Source: Bubalus kerabau | Taxonomy: Eukaryota > Chordata > Mammalia > Artiodactyla > Bovidae | DNA length: 64,000 nucleotides | Reading direction: 5' to 3' | Assembly (NCBI RefSeq): GCF_029407905.1 | Contig: NC_073625.1 | Coordinates: 173,496,240-173,560,239, forward strand | Shown: one piece after another, positions 57,931 to 64,000 of the stretch | Position numbering within the stretch: the first letter of the stretch is position 1 | Layout: every line of letters begins with the position of its first letter | Notes under the pieces: generated by a model | The model's input: only the letters and a program-made list of their open reading frames with translations | The model's database searches: none | Told to the model about the DNA's origin: nothing | Made by a program: the position numbers and the translations under genes

Positions 57931-58887
57931 CAGAAAATTGGAACTGTTAGAGTTCAGTCTTTCTGTCACATCCTGGTCATCTGCAATATGGAAGACACAG
58001 TGGCTCCTGATATAACCTTCTCACAGTTCCTGCCAGTTACATGTGGACCCCTAGGAGAGCGGTGATGATTCTTTGTGTGAACTGAAGTGGGTAAGGCTTG
58101 GACTTTGTAGAGAAATGTTTTTCCCTGTAACGTGATGTTTTCTGTGTTTTCTGGTGTGGTACTGACATGGGGTTTTGGAATGTTACTGACTTCACAGTAA
58201 TTTCAAACATAAAACTTGCATTAGCAAAAGAAAGTACTTTTATCTGCATGATTTATCGATTGTTAATGTGATAACAAATTCTTTATAAGACATGTGTTTA
58301 GCAAATATTTTTCTCCCACTTTGAGGCTTATCTTTTGGTTTTTGAGTTTGGTATCCCTAAGTAAAAATTTTTAGTTGTAGACAGTACATGTTATTAATTC
58401 CCCCTCCCTTTTCTGTGTGGGCTTTTCATGCTGTACATTAAAAGTCAAAGCTCCTGACCTATGTGACAAGCCCATGGCCATGTTTGTTTTCTTCTATGTT
58501 TTCTTCTATAATGTTTATATTTTTAAATGTGTCAGTGGACAATTTTGAGTGATTTTAGGTGTGAGTTGTAAAGTTTGAATGTATGTTCATTTCATTGCGT
58601 ATGATTTCTAATTGTTCTAGAACTCTTTGAGAAGTCATGGGATACTGGCCTTCATCCCTTTGAATTCCCAAAGTATAATAGATTCAGCAGGACTGACAGC
58701 AGGGATCTTGGCCTCCACAGAACTGTTGAGTGGGTGAGGCCTGCATTTCACAATTGGCCAGCAGAGGGCGATAAGCCTGCCTCTCTTAGCAGTGCAGATT
58801 GGGCTAAATTTGACCTCCTGGCAGATTTGGCTCTGTGCACAACACAACTGAAGTGACTTAGCAAAGCATTGCATACAGCTGACAGGA

Positions 58888-59106
58888 GGGCCTCCTAGGT
58901 GGCGCTAGTGGTAAAAAACCCAACTGTCGATGCAGGAGACATAAGAGAGGGAGTTTGCTTCTTGGGCCAGGAAGATCCCCTGGAGGAGGAAATGACAACC
59001 CACTCCAGTGTTCTTGCCTTGAGAATCCTGTGGACAGAGGAGCCTGGTGGGCTACAGTCCATGGGATTGCAAAGAGTCAGACATAACTGAGGTGACTTAG
59101 CACAGA
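58888..59106 (+). repeat. Bov-tA SINE
   Basis: Head gggcctcctaggtggcgcta, end gacttagcacaga. 8-bp target-site duplication tgacagga at 58880-58887 and 59107-59114. Confidence 0.9.
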
Positions 59107-59407
59107 TGACAGGACATGCCAGGGGTTTGGTTTCAGGACAATTCAGAGCTGGAACCACATTTAGCGGATCTCAGTTTCTTCAGGACCTGCATAAGGTTAT
59201 GCCATGGGAGAAAAAGTGGTGAAAAACTGGGGAGAATCTTCTGTATGTGGCTGACTGCCTGGGGTCTGTCATTAGAGGACTCAGCAAAGGAAGGGCTTGA
59301 TGTGCACAGTTGTGTGTTTAGTTTTGTGTGCAAAGCAGATGATGTGCAGTGTCCTTTGGCTTGTGATGTTCCATTTTCCAAGTGATTTATCGAGGGACAT
59401 ATCCTTA

Positions 59408-59799
59408 GGGTGTAAGAGTTGGACCATAAAGAAAGCTGAGTGCTGAAAAATTGATGCTTTTGAATTGTGGTGCTAGAGAAGACTCTTGAGAGTCCCTTGG
59501 ACTGCAAGGGATCAAACTAGTCAGTCCTAAAGGAAATCAACCCTGAATAGCCATTGGAAGGACTGATGTTGAAGCTCCAATACTTTGGCCCCCTGATGGA
59601 AGAGCTGACTCACTGGAAAAGACCCTGATGCTGGGAAGGATTGAAGGCAAAAAGGAAAGGGGGCAGCAGAGGATGAGATGGTTTCGCTGACTCAATGGAC
59701 ATGAGTTTGACCAAATTCCAGTAGATAGTGAGGGACAAGGAAGCCTGGCGAGCTGCAGTCCACGGGGTCGTGGAGTTGGACACGACTTAGTGACCAACG
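59408..59799 (+). mobile_element. 5'-truncated BovB 3' end
   Basis: From 'gtaagagttggaccataaag' to 'gacacgacttagtgacca'. An older, diverged copy of the SLEGLMLKL type with internal small deletions. Confidence 0.85.
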
Positions 59800-60074
59800 T
59801 TCTTTGGCTACTCTATGTCCTTTATATGGCAGCTTTGTCATAAATTAACTGACCACGTATTTGTGGGTTTATTCCTGGGCATTCTCTTCTATTCCTCTGG
59901 CCCATGCATCTCTTGTACCATTTCTACACTGTCTTATTTCTGTAGCTTCAGGATATGAAGTCAAGAGCAGAGTTTCCTCCAGCTGCTGGTCTCCTTTTGT
60001 CAGGCTCCCCTTGGCTGTTTGGGGTCCTCTGTGTTCCATATGAACCTCACATGCTTCAACCCAATCTCCAACTG

Positions 60075-60800
60075 CCTCCTATGCCTGTGAGACTTCTCTC
60101 AGCCGGAGCAATCTGAAAAAGCCAAGTCCATCATGTCACCCCACTGCTCAAAACCCTCCCTCATTGCAGGATCTTACCAGTCCCTCTTACTCATTTTGTT
60201 CTGGCCACACTCATCTCCTTGCTGTTTTTGAGATGGGAGGATCTTTCCCTACATTTCTGTTAAGACTCCCTTTCCTCATCTTCCTCAGATCTTGGTTCAA
60301 ATGTAAGCTTCCTAGTGAGGTCTTGCTGGAGAATCTTAGAATTCTAAGTTTATTTTAAACTTAGAATAAACCTAAGTTTATTTTTTAAATATTTACTCAT
60401 TTACTTATTTGGCTGTGCTGGGTCTTTTTTCTGGCACACGGGATCTTCGATCTTCACTGTGGCGTGTGGGGTCTTTCGTTGAGGGATGCAATCTCTTAGT
60501 GGGAGCATGTGGGATCTAGTTCTCTGACCAGGGACTGAACCCATGTCCCTTGCATTGGGAAAGTGGAGTCTTAGCCACAAGACCACTAAGGAAGTCCCTA
60601 ATTTTAAACTGTATCCCAGCCCCTCCAGCTCCATACACAGCACTGTCTCCCTTCCCTGCTTTACTTTGCTCCATAATACTTCTCACCATCAGACACATTT
60701 TACCTCTTCGTCTCATCTGCCTCCTCTCCTCAGAATGCAAGCTGCAAGGAGGCAGTGGTTGTGGTTGTATTCTTACCCGACACCAACTTCTGATGTAGAG
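60075..60800 (+). mobile_element. L2 LINE 3' region, split by a CHR SINE
   Basis: 'actgctcaaaaccctccct' and 'ttggttcaaatgtaagct' (60145-60310) then, after the SINE, 'cttccctgctttactttgct' and 'cagaatgcaagctgcaagg' (60650-60750) are successive parts of the sense L2 3' region. Confidence 0.7.
60380..60599 (-). repeat. CHR-type SINE, antisense
   Basis: 'atttggctgtgctgggtctt' ... 'aagaccactaaggaagtccc'. Inserted into the L2. Confidence 0.85.
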
Positions 60801-60847
60801 TTTGAGAGACTGGGGATCAGGATTTGGAATTCATGTTAGCCCATATT

Positions 60848-60960
60848 GCAGTGTTTCCCAAACTTCTAAAAAATGCCCCATATTAACATAAATATCGCAG
60901 GCTCCATACTGCAAAGGGCCCCTGGATGAAAACTGTGGTCTCACCTACGCATTTGTATGG
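60848..60960 (+). mobile_element. Possible hAT-Charlie-type fragment
   Basis: 'gcagtgtttcccaaacttct' resembles the terminal repeat of several non-autonomous hAT elements. The rest is too diverged to name. Confidence 0.35.
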
Positions 60961-62460
60961 GTCAAGATTTTGTTGAGATTTTTCTGTAGTATGAAGTACA
61001 AAAACAGGTGTTTGCACTTTCAAGTGTACGAATTTTATTGACTATGCCTTTTCAAACTACATCTGAGCCCTCTATCTCCTCAGGGAGATTCTGACATGCG
61101 TCTCGAAGCATCCCTCAGTCTGCCCAGCACCGAGTCTGTCTAAAATGATGGGTGCATTATTAACAGTGCAGTGTGGCCTTCTCAGTTCTGGGTAGAGTTG
61201 AGAATATGTGTTAAATTTGGAAAACAATGTTGTCTACTCTAGACAGAACTTTTTTTTGATGAGCAAAAACTCCATGTATCTAAGACCATGTCAAAAAGTA
61301 GATCAATACAAAGAAAGCACAAAGGCTTTGATAGTATGAAATAAAGACAATTTGAGACAATGCAGAAAACTAAATAAATCCAAATAGGGCTTTAAGCAGG
61401 TTACACCTTCTCTGCTGTTAATATAATACCTAGACATAAGCTTAAAACATGGCACCAAATGGCTCACCAAACTAACATGTCACATGGCAGAACGATAAGC
61501 CACAGAGTGAGACTTTCAGCCACAAGAAACTAAACTTCAGGTGAAGATGTGAACGAGGAATGAAGACTCACGGTCTCTGGTCAGTTTATTTCTAAAGTAC
61601 ATCAGGTATACCCAAGGCAGGTATTCTCTGAAGGACCACACTGGCCGTTGAGACTTAGGGTAGTAGGGAAACTCACACTGGCAACTGCAACAGGAAGGGA
61701 CTCTGCTTGGCCTCAGGTGGCTCTTATTTTGGAATCATGAAACTTGAAAAGGGAAACCCACCAAAAATATGGTCTCCTCTATCTGAAGAACTAGCTTGTA
61801 TCATGAATAAAACTTGCATAGAACCTCTTGATGTTTCTATTCTAAGGTCTATTCTTTTCTTTAAAATGATGAGTCTATAGATGCCCATTATATCCAGCTG
61901 ACTGATGGTGAGTTCAACTATGCCCTTACCAGTTTTTCTAAGGTCTGTTCTAATACATGGGCTTATGTGGGAGTCTGGTATTTCAATAAAAATAAGATGC
62001 TTAAGAGATTCAGAACCCTATTCCTTCATCTTTACCAACCTGCAATTCCTCTGGAGTTGCAGGTCTTATCAAGGTTTGTTTAGAAATAATAAGAGGCTGC
62101 TGAGGGTAGTAATGGGGAAGATCCTGGCTCCTTTCACTGGGGGCACAAGTCAGCTCTAAACTGTGGACTCAGATGAGTGGAATATACCCCCACACACTGG
62201 ACGCGCACGGCTCTTGGGAACGACGGGTCCTGCACAGCACCTGCACACGGCAGGTCCTCCAGACAAGTCTGCTGAATGAATAAACAAGGGCCTCGGTCCA
62301 AACAACCAGCCCAGATAAATGCCGCAGGAGGTTTCGCACCCTTTTCAGATGGCTTGCTCTTCTGTTATTGAGGACTCCTCACTTGCTATTCCCTTCCTAA
62401 TAGGTGAGTTACGGTCATTCTAATTAGCAGAGATTCTCTCATCAGTGAGAAAGTGAGGTC
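60961..62460. other. Unique sequence, no gene seen
   Basis: No recognised repeat or supported exon. Moderate AT content. Confidence 0.4.
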
Positions 62461-62469
62461 ACGCAGAGA

Positions 62470-63292
62470 GTGGACAGGCTTCTTGTAATTTATTTGTTAT
62501 TTCCAAGCAACAGCTACAAAAGTTTTTAATTTTTATAATACTCTTGATAAGAAAATAAAATTTAAATAAAAATACATTCTCAACAATACAACATGGTTAC
62601 ACAAATTCACTACATTAAATTTTGATAACTTACATTTTCAAACCGGACACTGTAAAAACCAATATTTACTAGCAACATATTAATTTCCAAGTTAATAAAA
62701 ATGGAAGCAGATAATATCAATCGAGACTGGTAATTTAGAATGAGTCCTGTAGTTTTCACATACTGTAAGGACACCTAAAAGGCTTTGAGGATTTTTGTCT
62801 TTACAGGATGTACCGTTAGAACAAATTAAAGGTGCTTTTACTTAAAAATGACATCTGTCTTCTAAAACCTGGCATAAATAAGCCTTTCTGAAAAATCAAT
62901 GAAATTAGGCTTCAGAAACAGAAACAAAAGCTACATCATTCATCACCCTTTTTTTTTTTTTGTACAATAAGCAAAGCCTTGTTTTGACACTTAAATCATT
63001 ACCCGTGATATTATAAACATATTTCTTTGGCAAAGAAAATAGTTCAATTTGATAAATTATATTCCTGGGAGTAAAAAAATGTTGCTATTGCCTATTATCA
63101 TATTAAATGAATATTAAAAAACAAAGCTAAACAAAGAACAAACGACAACAACAAAACAAGCGACACGCCACCATAATTTCAAATGATGGAAATGGCTAAA
63201 CTAAGAACCAAATCGGCATTTATGGCAAGAGTTTCTCCGGATCATCCTTTGCTTGCTTTCTTGGGGTTTTCAGGGCTTTAGGGTAAAGTGAG
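62470..63292 (-). other. Candidate 3'-terminal exon and 3' UTR of an unidentified minus-strand gene
   Basis: On the minus strand a polyadenylation signal AATAAA lies at 62489-62494, followed by a plausible cleavage zone near 62470. Upstream are about 730 bp of AT-rich, repeat-free, U-rich sequence resembling a mammalian 3' UTR. A stop codon at 63220-63222 closes a short frame, beginning after a possible splice acceptor (AG at 63293-63294, pyrimidine tract 63325-63345), that would encode about 23 residues ending KQAKDDPEKLLP. I do not recognise this protein. The exon could instead be wholly untranslated, in which case the UTR continues towards the window edge. Confidence 0.35.
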
Positions 63293-64000
63293 CTGCCATG
63301 TATTTTTCAAGTTTGGAAAAGGGAGAGAAAGCAGATCAGGTAGTAAAAATCAAAGTACTCATAAGTAACAGCGGAAGAATGAGGCCCTTGGAAGCAAGTA
63401 AAAGTACCTCGGTTATCTTTGGGTCCCACTGACATGGTCTCTTATTTCAGAAGACTTTCAAAGAAAATTTCATTTCACATTACTTGTTTTTAGGCTGTGC
63501 CAAGGTGGTTAATTCCAGTCAAACTGGCTGTTTAAAAGTGAAGAAAAGAACTAGTAACTGAATTCTTTTCAAATTCTGAGTTACATATTCAGACAGCCTT
63601 GGTCCCTTTGAGAACACTGTGATCTTTAAAAACAGTCATAACTTGGTATTATGTTACCAAGGGCTTGATATGAGAAATGTCAGAATATAAGTGAAGAAGC
63701 CACTGGAGAGCAATGAGCGGTACCTGGCAATGCTCACGTGGCCTTTCCAGGCGGACATTCAGAGACTCTGAAAAGGGAATTTCAATATGAATAAAATTCA
63801 ACAGTGAGAAATGGATTAAAACGGTAAAATTCTTTCACACTGATGAATCAGTGGAGTTTATGGAATCTACAAGCTCATAAAATTTAAAAGTCTTTTTCAA
63901 ACTTGTCTTTAAAATGGGCCAGGAATAACTTAATGCAGACATGGACTGATCCTTAAATAAAACTAACTGATTTTTACAAGTCCTTTAGAGAAATACATTA
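63293..64000. other. AT-rich repeat-free sequence at window edge
   Basis: No repeat family recognised. It continues the low-repeat texture of the preceding 0.8 kb, so it may be intron or UTR of the same putative minus-strand gene. Confidence 0.35.

Larger units (their letters stand above)
58270..60055 (-). mobile_element. Old L1 antisense pieces (58270-58630 and 59815-60055)
   Basis: 'gcaaatatttttctcccact' (58300 onward) and 'gtttattcctgggcattctc' / 'ccccttggctgtttggggtc' (59866-60025) are antisense L1 text in the correct relative order, separated by a unique stretch, a Bov-tA and a BovB. Whether they are one element is uncertain. Confidence 0.5.

Noticed and set aside
1..64000. A previously undescribed multi-gene system (defence, biosynthetic or toxin-antitoxin)
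   Set aside because: No cluster of intact genes exists; coding-like content is accounted for by BovB and L1 remnants.

Overview
The window is mammalian, and specifically ruminant (most likely bovid: cattle, buffalo, sheep or goat). It is crowded with BovB (RTE-clade) LINEs, Bov-tA and Bov-A2 SINEs, cetartiodactyl CHR-type tRNA-derived SINEs and a near-complete ruminant L1 (L1_BT type), on a background of older mammalian repeats (L1M, L2, MIR, MaLR-like LTRs, MER5A, MER20). There is no operon-like or bacterial gene organisation. I found no intact host protein-coding gene. Nearly every long reading frame belongs to a decayed retrotransposon.

Layout. 1-4.7 kb: unique DNA with a CpG-rich, promoter-like island (about 555-1160), two CHR SINEs and two old LTR remnants. 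4.7-11.7 kb: a BovB nest. One BovB with an inverted 5' part is bounded by a 13-bp target-site duplication (4682-4694 / 11728-11740). Two further BovB copies lie inside it: 5437-6595 (+) and a nearly full-length 8011-11403 (-). 11.7-19.3 kb: mostly unique DNA, some SINEs, a BovB at 15611-17359 carrying a 531-bp solo ERV LTR, and an L1 piece carrying a tiny BovB. 19.6-27.3 kb: an ancient antisense L1 cut up by a CHR SINE, an L1_BT 3' end, a BovB (-), an essentially full-length BovB (+, 22740-26332) and an LTR-like element. 28.2-40.2 kb: another old L1 fragment carrying a second solo LTR (itself interrupted by a BovB and a SINE) and a 10.5-kb L1_BT insertion (29475-39933, minus strand), which holds its own SINEs and a 1.7-kb BovB. 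40-49 kb: old L1 pieces, a MER20, many SINEs and a BovB (46209-48111) with an inverted BovB inside it. 49-64 kb: GC-richer, mostly unique sequence with scattered SINEs, MIR, L2 and L1M. The last 1.5 kb looks like the 3' UTR of an unidentified minus-strand gene.

Nothing here resembles a new defence or metabolic system. The most informative observations concern retrotransposon biology: a twin-priming-like inverted BovB with a readable nesting order; a 630-bp tract that is virtually identical between two oppositely oriented BovB copies and flanked by clearly diverged sequence (a gene-conversion signature); a 28-bp duplication across an insertion junction; nesting that orders two BovB sequence types in time; and tandem repeats in the L1 5' UTR. 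All alignments were made by eye against copies within the window. Family names come from recall of repeat consensus sequences and were not searched.
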